The position numbers and the translations under genes were made by a program. A model generated the notes under the pieces. The model was not told where the DNA came from, ran no database searches, and worked only from the letters and a program-made list of their open reading frames with translations. A stretch of 64,000 nt of DNA, taken from the NCBI RefSeq assembly GCF_954871325.1, contig NC_088779.1, forward strand, positions 30,459,752 to 30,523,751. The letters are read 5' to 3'. Shown here piece by piece: positions 24,301 to 34,330 of this stretch. Positions within the stretch are counted from its first letter, which is position 1. The number at the start of each line of letters is the position of its first letter. This DNA is from Gordionus sp. m RMFG-2023 (taxonomy: Eukaryota > Nematomorpha > Gordioida > Chordodea > Parachordodidae).

Positions 24301-25662
24301 TGAATCTGTATCTAGCTCCAATTAAAAAGTAACTTTTATCAACTCTGTTAATTTGAGGCATAAATTTTTTTTCAATATAAATGAGTATATTTTTGGCATG
24401 TTTCTTCTTCCATAAAAAAGTTAATTTGATAACAAAATTTTTAAAAGTTAAAAAAAAAATTAACACTTTCTTATTGGTTTAGAAATTTCATAGGATCAGT
24501 TATCAAATCATGGCTTAATGTAAAAAAATTTTTAAGAGAATTATTGTATTAAGTTATCAATCACTGGTATTAGATAAAACTAACAGTATCAGCCAATTTC
24601 CATATATTGGCTAATAATATGGCATTGTTAAATTTTTGCCAATTATAGAATTTGATTAACAAATGAGAATATCAATCAATATAACCAAGCTACTAAATAT
24701 CTGAATGATGCCATTAAAAGATGAACATAAAATTGATAGATATACCTAATAAAAACGATTCTTGTTGATCACTTACAGCAGAAGATATACCCACTTTTGG
24801 TTCAACTTTGTAACTATAATTTATATATTTTTTTTTAAATAAATTTTTATTAGACAATAAAATTTCCATATGTTCATTTTTTTAAAAAAAAAAAAATTAT
24901 TGCAATCTATGATCAAATGGCCAATAAAATAAATTATTAATGATCTGTCAAAAAAATACAAATTATACTTAACAATCCTTTCTCGCAAAGCTGGCACAGC
25001 ATAAAAGCACTGAAGAGTTGAATTTAAATAACATGTGTTTCCAAGGTTGACTAAGCCAGCTGGTAGGTCATATAATTTGGCCAAAGCCTCATCAGTAATG
25101 TCCTCCTCAAATACTACCTTGTCAGTTTTTATTAAATTAGGTTTTAGTAAAGCATCTGTTGCAGAATTAAGAGAATGAGCTAATTCAGATGTTTGATCAA
25201 TGCTATCAGAAGGTAGATTGTTGACTTCACTACTACCCATCAATAAAATTGTAGCACCCTTAAGATAAATAATTCTATAGCTATAATAAATTATATATAT
25301 AAAGTATACAAATCATTTTATTTCTATATTATATATTTACACAATATTTATATTTTAAAAATAATCTTAATCTCTTACATCTTTCAAAATAAAATTTTGC
25401 CAATTTTCATTGTCTTTTAGAGCCATTCCTTTCATCATAATCTTTTGCCTATCTGGTAATACGCCTGATAAAGCAAAAAGTTGGGCCTTAAACACAGATG
25501 GTTTTTCTGTTATATTAACATCTACATCAAATTTTTCCTTCTTCCATTTGACTTGCACTGGCAAAAATTTTAAATAAAAAATATAATAATTATTTAAGTT
25601 GAATTAGTTATATTAATAATAGTTAGTAGTGCTAAAAAATTACTACCTTTTCGTGTGCTCAT
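9386..25662 (-). CDS. USP14: Ubiquitin carboxyl-terminal hydrolase 14 (proteasome-associated deubiquitinase)
   Basis: Thirteen exons found: 25662-25647, 25557-25379, 25258-24969, 24813-24777, 16622-16393, 16307-16145, 15743-15712, 14711-14646, 14558-14466, 14049-13815, 13236-13132, 12776-12702, 9441-9386, about 520 residues (human 494). It trims ubiquitin chains at the 19S proteasome. Exons 1-3 give an N-terminal ubiquitin-like domain (VQVKWKKEKF, VFKAQLFALSGV). The USP fold shows the Cys box GLVNLGNTCYLNSTLQCF in exon 3, QQDANEC in exon 5, CFINN in exon 6, SRLPAYLIVQFERFF in exon 9, the His box SGHYVAWVK in exon 11 and the catalytic Asp region WMMCDDN in exon 12. The end is SGGGDWHTAYVLIYGPR, then ILKT and stop TGA. 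All junctions keep phase except exon 4 to 5, where the gtaagt donor leaves phase 0 but exon 5 needs phase 1: either a microexon is missed in the 8.15 kb intron or the donor at 24790 is used. The residues around that junction are least certain. Exon 7 (32 bases, EVKYLRTGIEH) rests on phase and homology. Confidence 0.93.
11010..11880. repeat. Large inverted repeat in USP14 intron 12
   Basis: Arms of about 260-290 bases (about 11010-11275 and 11580-11880) mirror each other imperfectly. Shared words include ttcgttatttttggtgctac (left) against gtagcaccaaaaataacgaa (right), agcggtgccacc, aggatcggat, and tatcgattcct/aggaatcgata. About 300 bases lie between them, with a 69-residue minus-strand reading frame (11556-11347) that matches nothing I know. 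The left arm could encode an acidic peptide (FSNDDDTHNSDD), which is weakly reminiscent of transposase N termini. It is probably an inverted pair of a DNA-transposon fragment; the superfamily is not identified. Confidence 0.6.
13308..13667. repeat. Two tandem 180-bp copies of a MITE in USP14 intron 10
   Basis: 13308-13487 and 13488-13667 are head-to-tail copies with about three differences. Each unit runs from gctgatttccggagttgtta to tagatcc(t/c)(t)taacaactct, so each has inverted ends built on GAGTTGTTA. The interior is rich in the word agatacaga and its mirror. A third partial gctgatttc follows the second copy. A decayed relative appears at about 38742-38818 (ggagttattaaagtatctag). Near-identity shows recent duplication; the one-unit register suggests tandem amplification, not two insertions. 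Confidence 0.8.
15331..15512. mobile_element. MITE, GGCTCGATTTTGGC family, intronic copy
   Basis: Inverted ends: left gataaacggctcgttttgagcc; right, mirrored, ccagccaaaatcgagccg, then tttaacaaacact. It lies in USP14 intron 7 (between 15712 and 14711). The core contains ggctaaaatattgagct as in the other copies. Non-coding. Confidence 0.6.
15788..15983. mobile_element. MITE, TTTATAGTAAACGCG family, second copy
   Basis: Left end catttatagcgagcggaatt, right end (minus strand) catttatagtaagcgcgatt followed by tgctcaagcg; the right end closely matches the left end of the copy at 2693. It lies in USP14 intron 6, just upstream of exon 7 in transcription order. Non-coding, about 195 bp. Confidence 0.6.
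17250..17332. repeat. 15-bp tandem repeat (tcgctaaaacaaaaa), about 5 copies
   Basis: The unit tcgctaaaacaaaaa is repeated about five times with almost no variation, starting from a variant (tcgccaagacaaaaa). It sits about 45 bases from the left end of the piggyBac copy in USP14 intron 4. Confidence 0.85.
17379..22203 (-). mobile_element. piggyBac copy 1, internally deleted, split by a hAT
   Basis: Read on the minus strand. The N terminus starts at 22176 (MTSDINFRIP, then an acidic Ser/Asp stretch). A likely 43-bp intron (gtaaat...tttag, about 22086-22044) rejoins the frame at VIESDDSD. After the hAT insertion the frame resumes at LSGRRNIWKSSLTNV and runs through IAPDWKGSVPFANKV, LDELEQFIGI and LPRTRLYWA to HLNDNTKAYPFGTEG (about 17986). 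There about 0.79 kb of the core, including part of the DDE domain, is missing compared with copy 2; the junction shares only TA. The C terminus keeps a Cys-rich tail (KCGVSLCF) with one frameshift. The far end is TTAA (17375-17378) followed by CCCTCTATTACACGC, a typical piggyBac terminus and target site. The other end is cut off just past the start codon, so this copy cannot encode a transposase. Confidence 0.85.
18398..21976 (+). mobile_element. hAT transposon (ZMYM/TTF zinc-finger type), nearly whole
   Basis: Ends CAGGGCCGTAACCACGG and, on the minus strand, CAGGGCCGTAGCCAGG, flanked by perfect 8-bp duplications CACCATCT at 18390-18397 and 21977-21984, which is diagnostic for hAT. Small N-terminal exons appear at 18823-18949 (MKKQSIINSYFK), about 19132-19172 and 19232-19359. 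The main frame from about 19617 has a TTF-type zinc finger (CFPCRKYLCNP, GFRNWKNALAAKKGLLKHE), then KADETKDASGCENLS, SQAYDGANVMSG, HCYNHKLHLVVQNW and a C-terminal dimerisation block STASCEASFSTLKRVLSSSR ending near 21789. Frames change near 20522 and again near 21390, so the element is broken in two places at least but only lightly decayed. It sits in piggyBac copy 1 and is therefore the younger insertion. Confidence 0.9.
22204..23790 (+). mobile_element. piggyBac copy 2, inverted partner lacking both ends
   Basis: Plus-strand copy of the same family, head-to-head with copy 1. It starts abruptly at IQKDISRPLNLSLDELEQF (22204) and runs through FGTEG, a frameshifted core with VDEQVVPFKGQSKMKQYNP and KKWGFNFFLLCGNDG (DDE region), NYNFDNWFSS, KNYNKNMGGVDLIDSL, then the C-terminal block FKISVAEVLCKGNKSISTTS and the Cys-rich tail. 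It carries several frame breaks. Non-coding tail sequence mirrors copy 1 to about 23790 (compare ttcgtggataaatttttt with its mirror near 17475), after which the match stops before a TTAA end. The two copies therefore form an imperfect palindrome around 22200. Confidence 0.85.
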
Positions 25663-26825
25663 GTTGGAAAATTTTTGAAAAATGGGATAAACCGAACCTA
25701 AACAAGGATTTAAATATTTTTATATATGGGTTGTTCAATTACATATCATCGTTCAATTATCATTGGGGTTGTTTAATCTCTTTTTATTACTTTTATTTAT
25801 TTTAGAACGTATTTTATAAATATACAAATCTAATTTTCTCAGAAGGGTATTCCAATTTAAATAAATTTCTGACAAAATTATATTTTTAATTATAATATAT
25901 GTGCTTATGATTTCAAGTTCTAAAAATACAATAAAATGTTGAACAGCGCTCAAGTCAGGACTATCGCCTTATCAACTAAAAAATTTATTTAAAATTCATG
26001 TCTATATATTAAATTTAAATAATTATCAATATTTAAGCAAATATTTAAATAATGCCTATTTTATGACTTTGATTTTTTATCTAATATTTTACTTTCCTAT
26101 TATTCTAAATTTATTATTTTTTATACTGTAATTTAACCCTTTATTTTTTTATCTTAATACAATTAATATTTTTGCTTGTTATTCAATTAATATACTTTTA
26201 TTTTAAACTAATTATAATTCTTTGTTCAATTCATGATAAAAATTTATTATACTTTTTTTAATCATTATGTTTTTAATTATATATTTTATTGTGTTACATA
26301 TAAATATCGGATTTTTTAACAATATTATATACGCTCTTAAATATTTTGCATATTCGGATATTTTATTATTTCTATTCGTAATTGTAATTTTTAATATATA
26401 ATTTGTATTAATAAATTTTATATGACAATTCTAGTAAATTTTTAATGCTAAAACCCCAATAGAAAATTGCTGGCTATGTGCCTGATTATACATACCTATA
26501 TTTCCCCAATATCAATTAAGAGTCATATATCTCTCTTCTATGGCTATCTATTTTTATAACAACAGTTTTATAAATCAATTGTGCTTATATTTGTATATAC
26601 CATGCATTTTTAATTTTGTCATAAATTAATTGATTATTTCTAAATTTAGTATTTTCGTTAGGCAGCTCTTAAAATAGAAAGAAATCAGTATATTGTAATA
26701 TATTTTTAAATAGTATTAATCAAAATCAAAATATTAGCTTTGAAATTTACATAAATATATCAAAATTTTAATTCTGGGGTTGTTAATTAAAATTTTACAA
26801 AATATCTGAAATTTAAGAGGCCCTA
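25663..26825. other. Upstream of USP14, no gene seen
   Basis: Very AT-rich sequence. It probably holds the USP14 promoter next to 25662, but no TATA box or other element can be singled out in such a composition. No exon is recognisable. Confidence 0.4.
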
Positions 26826-27140
26826 CCAATGACATATAATAATAATAATACCTAGAATGACGATGCAGTCATTAAAAGTGTATCAATGAAAACATTTTGA
26901 TTATCCATATCATTATTAAAATAAACAAGAAGCCAATTTATTCCAATCTCAAACTTTATTAAAGAATTGCTTGATCATTGAGATAATAAGGAGACAAGTT
27001 ATCAATTTAACACTAGTTTTTAACATGAGAATAATTATTATTTTTTATCAAAATGCGGGTCCAGCTGAGTGGCATTCAACGACGCTTTCAAATGCATTAT
27101 TATGAATGAATCGTCAGTCGTATTATTATATGCCATTAGG
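26826..27140 (+). mobile_element. MITE, CCAATGACAT family, copy 2
   Basis: Same orientation as the copy at 4227. Termini ccaatgacatataataataa and, mirrored, tattattatatgccattagg. Landmarks gacgatgcagtcattaaaag, gtccagctga and gcattcaacgacgctttcaa are shared. A degraded 'gcccgg'-rich repeat follows at about 27160-27330. Confidence 0.75.
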
Positions 27141-28047
27141 CACTACCTGATATTTTATGTATAAATTGACAGATCTGGCTCAAAAGTTATTTATGCAATT
27201 ATTGACTGCCCGGCATATTTTTCCCCGGCCCCCTTTCAATTTCTTATTTTTTATAAAATCTTTCCTGCCCGTTTTAATTTTTGAAAATTTTACCCAGCCC
27301 ATGGGGCTGGGCTGACTTGAGGATCTCTAATCCATATCACGTGAGAGCAGTGTTTGTAATAATTATTTTTATATTCTTATAAATTTGATAATCTTATCCC
27401 TATATTTTTATGATAATACCAATCAATTATTCACAAAATTATTGGTAGAAGACTAACTATAAGGAGATAGATTAATAATATTAATCAAATTGTGAACCCT
27501 AAATATATAAAATATTAATATTAACTAAAATATTGGACGTATTTTTATCAAAATACCAACCAACATATAACACACACATAACATATTTATTGTTTAAAAC
27601 ACTCAACAATAATTTTACAATTTCTTTTATTGATTCAATACTAAAGAAAACAAAGATAAAATAAATGTGCATATCACTTATTCGAAATCCATGACAAACG
27701 TTCATAAATGTCAATTATATATCGACAGATACAACACGTATTTTTTCTAAATTTTATTTCATTGAAAGAGAGAAGGAGGCTAAAAATCCATTCCAGAAAA
27801 TATGTGTACCTCCTACAAAATTTTAAGAGATTATAGCGCGCTTTTTCCAATATTGATTAATTCCCTCAGATAATTTTTTAAAATATTAAATCGAGCGTCT
27901 GAAGTATTGTAGCAACAGTGTACATATTTCTATTTGCAAATCATGAATTATATGATACAAATATAAAGACCCTTAGAACTTTATTGTGGACAATTCTACC
28001 CCTATCCTATTTAAAAGATATATTGAAACAAATAGTGTCGTTAAAAG
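27141..28047. other. Intergenic, no gene seen
   Basis: Contains a short 'gcccgg/gggctgggctg' stretch (about 27200-27320), a fragment of the dispersed repeat noted at 7145 and 47210. The rest is AT-rich and featureless. Confidence 0.4.
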
Positions 28048-28232
28048 GCGCCATGGGGCCGATTTTTTAGAAACGGCTAAATCAACATTTTAGCCTGATT
28101 CATATCGCCCTAAGCCTTGAGATTTAACTAATAGATGTTTAAGCCTCTTTGCTATTTATGAGCAAAATCTTCAGGCTTGTGAAACATTTTTCTGGATATA
28201 ATATTGAGTTAGCCATTTTAAAAAATTGTCTC
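28048..28232. mobile_element. MITE, GGCTCGATTTTGGC family
   Basis: Ends ggggccgattttttagaaac and, mirrored, ttagccattttaaaaaattg. The body has ccctaagccttgagatt, atttatgagcaaaatctt and taatattgagttagcc, matching the copy at 31154. Confidence 0.6.
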
Positions 28233-29423
28233 ATGAATAAATTATTGCAACTCGTGGCTACTAATCGCAGAAATAGAATAAAATCCATAATGTCGATATA
28301 ATTTAAGAGGGTTCCGGTTTTAAGACCTTTGACACTAGGTATATATGCATATAAGTATAATACTGTATATTGATCTAAATTAAAGTTGCTAAAGTGTCTC
28401 TATTATTAAGAATGGGCGAGGGATGTGGGAGGTGTGAGGGGAATAAATATGTAACTAGTGAGCTGATTCTTTTATATTTACTCTCGACATCATATAAGAA
28501 ATTACTATTTTGTGCTTAAGACATAGAGGCAAACTCAATAACAACGCCCATTTTCTAAGGTAATATATTGATTAATCAGGGTAGTGTTTACATTTTAGGT
28601 GGGGGGGGGGGAGGGAGTAGGAGACAAATGCCTCTAAAATATATAGCATATTGGGGGGTTGATAATGATTTTAGAAGGGTGGGTATTCATTTTTTGGAGT
28701 TTGGTATTGATTTTTGAGAATTAATTTTAGATTTGAATTATAATCTTTTATAATCCATTAATTGATAAGATTTATGTCTATTCGTTGACTTTCTGACAAA
28801 TGTCAATTAATAAATAATATAAAAGTATAAATATACATCATGTATAGGATCTATATATTAGTGAATATACATGGTGCACGCTACAACTCCATTTTCATTT
28901 ACCATTACTTACACGTTCATAAGTTAAAATATAAATATTTTTCATATTTGGTAAATTTTCTTAGAAGTTAACATTTATATTATCAATTTCAATAAGTAAT
29001 ATCTAGATTTTTTTTTAGCAGGAATTTTAATAGAATAATATATTATATTCTGAATAATTATATAATAAAATAAGTCATGCTTAAAAACATATATATATAC
29101 CACACTATTATGTAAAAAGTAATATTCTAATTCTAGATACCAAGTAACAGAACCTTATTTAAAGTGATGTGATGGTATTAATTGTAAAACTTCTAAAGTA
29201 AGAAGTGAGAAGATACTTGAACATTATAATAAACATCCTCATGTCAAGCCAGCTGATGTGAAATTTACAAAGATAGGCTTCAAAAGAGATAATAACAATA
29301 ATTGGGTATCCAAATGGAGTTGAAACCCAGTTACAAAAAAAAGACAATAACATCTTACTTCCGAAAAGTAAATTTTTTTAAATTTATTATAAATAAAAAT
29401 AATAAATCTCTAAGGTTCCACGT
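28233..29423. other. Intergenic, no gene seen
   Basis: AT-rich, with a short G-rich tract near 28600. I found no exon or clear repeat boundary. Confidence 0.4.
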
Positions 29424-30606
29424 CAATTCGGCGCGGCGACAATTCAGCGCGGCGGCAATTCGGCGCGTATTTATTACAGTTGAATTTATTTTAAATTACT
29501 TAGTGTAAAAATATAAGGACGATTAAATAGAAGTCAATTTGAATGTTGGCATTATTATTTATTTCTTCATATTTATTTTTACAAAAATCTCAATTTTATT
29601 TACTAAATTTATATCAAAAAAAATTATCTAATATTGATACCTATTTCTTTAACGGACCATTTTATTACATTATAAGGTATGTTGATTAGTAGTTAATATT
29701 ATGTAAGCCTGGAGATTTTGCGCATAGAAGGAAGAAAGAAAAAGAAAGATTTGACCTCTATCTCTAATCTTATATATTATTTTGGTTACAATCTTAATCA
29801 ACCGTTTTTAAAAATAGACATAAAATACCCCCCTGATAAGTAATATAATGTTAAATCTTAAATCCCCTTTTCACGCCTAATTTTAGACAATAGAAAAAAA
29901 TAAATAAAATTGTAAAAGTTTAAAAAAATAATATACCCACCTGATAAGTAATATGCCAAAAATCTTATCTTACATAACATTGGCTACTAATCAACATACC
30001 TTATGTGATAAATTGGTCAACCAAAGAAATAGGTATAAATATTTGGTTGTAATTTTTTTTTGATATTACACATTTAATTTTTGATTTATATAATAGAAAA
30101 AATTAGCCTAAGCATAATATTTTTTTAAAAAAGGATTAATAGAATTTAAGGATTTTTAATAAATCTATGAGTCAGTCTTAATTTGATCTATTTTTAAACG
30201 GTCATTTATATTCCAGCCAAAATAATATGTAAGATTTGAGATAGAGGTCCAAACCTTTCTTTTTCTTTCTTTCTTCTATGCCCAAAATCTCGGCTTACAT
30301 AACATTGGCTACTAATCAACATACCTTATGTGGTAAATTGGTCAACCAAAAAAATAGGTATAAATATTGGTTGTTATTTTTTTTTGATATTACACATTTA
30401 GTAAATAAAATTGAGATTTTTGTAAAAATAAATATGAAGAAATAATTAATAGGACCAACATTCAAAATGATTTCTCTCTAATCATCCTTATTTTTTTATA
30501 CTAAGTAATTTATAATAAATTACAACTGTAATAGATACAAGCTGAATTGTCGCCGCACCGATTTTTATGCCCCGAATTGTCGTGTACCGAATTTTCCGCG
30601 CCGAAT
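29424..30606. mobile_element. Foldback element with GC-rich ends, about 1.2 kb
   Basis: The left end TCAATTCGGCGCGGCGACAA is followed by two further aattc(a/g)gcgcg words; the right end, read on the minus strand, starts TCAATTCGGCGCGG, again with several mirrored aattcgg words. The arms continue inward for several hundred bases: for example atttatttttacaaaaatct near 29575 is mirrored near 30415, and a second layer around 29680-29815 is mirrored at 30195-30330. That inner layer is itself related to the GGCTCGATTTTGGC MITE family (ggagattttgcgcatagaag). The block gataaattggtcaaccaaa occurs twice in direct orientation near 30008 and 30330. No transposase. Nested insertion or rearrangement within a long-TIR element is likely. 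Confidence 0.7.
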
Positions 30607-31153
30607 TGACCTGATACCCTATTTATTAATTAGCAAACATCCGTTATAGAAGATTCACAACTTGTATTATCTTCTCATCCAATTCCCAGTTCCAGTGATT
30701 CCGCTTACTTTGCACGATGAAGTATTTAAAGTAAATTTTGAAGGGAATAAATTATGAGGATATTCAAAGTCCAGATCTTTACCCAACCATTATTTCTATT
30801 ACCATTATTTATTTATTTTATTTATTTTTTTAAACTTTTTAAACAGGAACATAAATATAATCTATTATAAAAAGTTTAATATTGATGGTTCCCTCAACCC
30901 CCAAAAATTGGTTATCCTATAGCACCACTTCAGACAAAGTCTTTCGCCTATATTGTATTATGTTTGGTGGCCCCTAAGTCCAATATTTTTTGCACTCAAC
31001 TTGGATTAAATAATTGGAAAAACATCACTCGTAACTTAGAGAGACATGATTCACCTTCTATTCATAAGGATTGTAAAATACGCACACATGACTTGGCTTG
31101 CAACTAAGAGCATTCAAGATCATCGTGGAAAATCGTAATATAGTTGTTCTAAA

Positions 31154-31352
31154 TAGTGTTGTTAAATGGCTCGATTTGAGTCAATTTTTAAAAACGGCTA
31201 ACTCAAGATTTTAGCCAGAAAAAACATTGCCAAAGCCTTGAGATATCGCTTAATAGATGTCCGAACCTTTTGTGCCATCTTTGAGCAAAATCTTGCCTTA
31301 CGTTATTTTCTTTTGGATAAAATATTGAGTTAGCCGTTTCTAAAAAATCGGC
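31154..31352. mobile_element. MITE, GGCTCGATTTTGGC family, best copy
   Basis: Left end tagtgttgttaaatggctcg; right end mirrored, gagttagccgtttctaaaaa followed by atcggctca. Between them are aaaacggctaactcaagatt, gccttgagatatcgcttaat, gccatctttgagcaaaatct and gataaaatattgagttagcc. About 200 bp, non-coding. Related copies are at about 420, 4636, 15331, 28048, 49243 and 50729, and inside the foldback element at 29424-30606. Confidence 0.7.
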
Positions 31353-31589
31353 TCAAATAATAATATTATCGATGTCATCATGTATACCTTATAAAATGTA
31401 ATATAGAGCCTTTTTTTTTGGGGGGGGGGGGGCTCTAATTCGTATGAAGGTAATTTTATGTTGCCTCATGAAATTAATGGCAACAACGGTTCGAACTTTG
31501 CGTGCATATACATGGATCACAAGGAAAAAATTTGTGGAGAAAAAAAAAATCAGATAAAATTTCAAGAACCTTATATAAATTTGTTGTCA

Positions 31590-31803
31590 TATGCTGGGGT
31601 GGCCCAGTGGTGTATGATATATGCTTGGAAACCGAAGGTCTCAAATTCAATCCTGGTAAGGAACTAAAAAATTTCTGGTTTTTCTTCGATGACGGATGAG
31701 TATAGACATATGATATGATATGATAAATTTCTGTGAGAAATGCCACCCCGGTCACTGACAGGTTTGAACAGTCGGGTGTTAAGATACTTGTCCAATAAAC
31801 CAA
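31590..31803 (+). mobile_element. Probable tRNA-derived SINE
   Basis: The head resembles a tRNA with a polymerase III A-box (gtggcccagtgg at 31599-31610) and a degenerate B-box about 45 bases on (ggtctcaaattcaatcc). It is followed by a non-tRNA body up to about 31800. The acceptor stem does not pair, and an insertion distorts the B-box, so this is not a working tRNA gene. The tail may extend into 31803-32110. No second copy is in the window to confirm a family. Confidence 0.5.
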
Positions 31804-32859
31804 ATAAGATGGCCAGCTAAACTCGTGGGTCAGATGATAACGATTTCTTGGCCAGCGCTATGATAATGACCTCGGGGACCGTTCAAGCTCAATGTCTACC
31901 AAGTTACAATGGACTTGATAACGATAATACGGTGGGAGATTCATCGGGATTGATACTCCCGTAAAATATCATGATACTTCGGGTGTGAGGAATACTCTTG
32001 TGGGATATTTGTCAATATTAATTTGATACACCGGTGGACGATCAAGATGATACTTTGGCCTTGATAGCGATACAACGGGGTGGGAGATACAAATGTAATC
32101 AGTTGAAATAGAAATTAGAAAAGGTGAAAGCTAAAAAGAAAAAAAAATATATATATAAATTTATTGTCATATGGGCCACGTGAAAAAAAAATTACTGAAA
32201 TTATTAAGATACAAATAATAAGGAAAAACATTATTCAAAAAATCAAAGAGAATTGTGCCTATACCATTGTAATAAAATGGATGGAACATATGATGTGTCT
32301 AATCAAAATTTTGATGCCCCGAACTATATTAAAAATTGTTTAAGAAAAATCAAAGATTTTTTGCCATCATACTCTGCCCGATTATATACAAATTGCCACG
32401 CTCAGATTGGTTTTGGTCCAGAAATTTTTTTTTATCTAACTGTCCGACATGGGCCAGGCCCGTTTTAATCTCCTTCTTTACCCGACCCGGCTAAGACCGG
32501 ACTTTATCTCCAGTCGGCACTTCATCAAAACTCTATTTTTACTAATTATAATAAAATTACTATATTTTCATCATTTCATCTTTTTGTTTAAAATAATAAT
32601 AATATTGAAAATTATTATATAATGTAAAATATTTCTAATATACACCACTACCCCCCCCCCCTGATCCCTTGAAAGAAAAAAAATATAATATAATAATTTA
32701 AATGGTGTATTTAAATGTAATTTTTTCCATAGTAGTAATATAAATAATTTGTTAAAATGGATTAGAATTTCTTAGAATATTTTACAGCAACAAAACATTT
32801 AAAAATTGAAGAACTCTAACCCTTAACCCCCCCCCCCTTTCTAAAGTAAAAAAAATTTA
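31804..32859. other. Unassigned intergenic stretch
   Basis: 31810-32110 is less AT-rich than its surroundings, with repeated 'gggaga' and 'gataacgat' words; it may be the body of a repeat joined to the SINE-like head. 32430-32515 has the 'gggccaggcccg' repeat wording. Polycytidine runs lie at 32650 and 32827. No exon is recognised. Confidence 0.35.
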
Positions 32860-34330
32860 ATTTTTTTACAATATAACAATCTCTTCAAACAAGGCTTCAA
32901 TGTCTATCGGTAATTTTAATATATTTATTAAATTACAAAAACCATCAAATGATGGTTTCTGTTCCAAGGTCATAATATTTATACACTTGTAAATAGAGTT
33001 ATTAAAATCAAATCTTGATTGTAAATATTCCAAAATTGTCTTAATAAAAATATTTGCTTCATTTAAAAATACGTTAATTATAGTAATATTTGAACATTTT
33101 AATATGATATTTTTAGCAATAGCGCCATAAAATTTATTATCTATTTTTAACTGTAGAGATGAACAGAGCTGTAGCATGATTTTGTGAATCTTAATCAATA
33201 AAGAATCTTCTTGATTGCAACTGAATATTAACTACATGAAGTAGATTTCCTACATGTGAAACTAATCCCAAATATGCTTCTGACATTTCATCCTCGAAAA
33301 AATTTTTCAAAATTTTAAGCTTTTAAAATCTTAATTTAAGAAATATTTCTTTAAGGGTTCGTAAAATTTTAAAATTCTCTCGATGGCAGGTATTAATGAT
33401 AACCACATGATAGGTACATATCGCAACAACTCACACCATTCCAAATCAGACCACTCCACCAATTCTTTTAATTCAGTGACTCTTTTAGTTGATGAACTAA
33501 ATTCGTTAAAACATTTCATCACAATTACTTCGACATCTACAGATAGTACATTCATTGCCTTCTTGCAAGAATTATGCAGTATATGACATATACAGCCAAT
33601 TGGTATTAATTCATTATTGTGCTGCCTCAATACACTTTGATTTTTGCCAAAATGAGGCATTATCAGCGCAGAAAGCTGACATGCAACTCATTGATAACCC
33701 TGAATCATATTTACCATTATGTGGTTAGCTATATCGTTGGATTTTTCACTATCGGATGAAAAAAATTTCAATTATAGAAATGCCCTTATTCTTGTTGAAA
33801 TAGCGAAGGATCATGGGAAATGTTTTATTGATGCATCTGTTAAAATAGCATATGGATGTCCTTCTTTCAAATCGTCTAGAATTGACCTTTTGGATTCAGG
33901 TCCTAACACATTTGTGATATCCTTGCTCATTTTTATCCTACCACAAGTAAAGTTAGCACTTATTTTAGAGTCGTTAAATATTATGGGGAAAAGATTCGAC
34001 CCACATTGTGATGACAGATAGCTCTGTAAATGTTTAACTACATGATATCTGTATACAGTTTCCGCAATTGTAGTTGCATCTGTATTATTTATTATTTTTG
34101 GAGAATATTTTTGTATTGCAATAGACGTTGATAGACTCCCCTGTACTGACTTATGCTTTGACGATTTTTGGTGTCGCAAAATATCATATTCCCCCCCATT
34201 GTAGTAACTAAATACTGCAGAACATATTCTACATTTAGCATGGCTATCCGTAAGGCTCATCAACCAAACATATTTTTGTTCCCATAACTTGTTATATTTA
34301 CATATATATTTTCTTCTTTTATTCACTTTC
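32860..34330 (-). mobile_element. Decayed hAT-like transposase gene
   Basis: On the minus strand, from 34326: an N-terminal basic segment and a C2H2/BED-like zinc finger (CRICSAVF ... RHQKSSKHK), then TCGRIKMSKDITNVLGPESK and HPYAILTDAS. A frame break follows near 33800. The next block reads FCADNASFWQK and IPIGCICHILHNSCKKAM, then VTELKELVEWSDLEW and MWLSLIPAIERILKFYEPLKK (33660-33331). After another gap, 33198-32866 continues as a helical C-terminal stretch. The order of zinc finger, catalytic DN motif, CxxH motif and helical insertion fits hAT-like transposases common in arthropod genomes. At least three breaks; ends not identified. Confidence 0.75.

Noticed and set aside
31590-31665. Possible tRNA gene
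   Set aside because: The acceptor stem does not pair and the B-box is distorted; better read as the head of a SINE.
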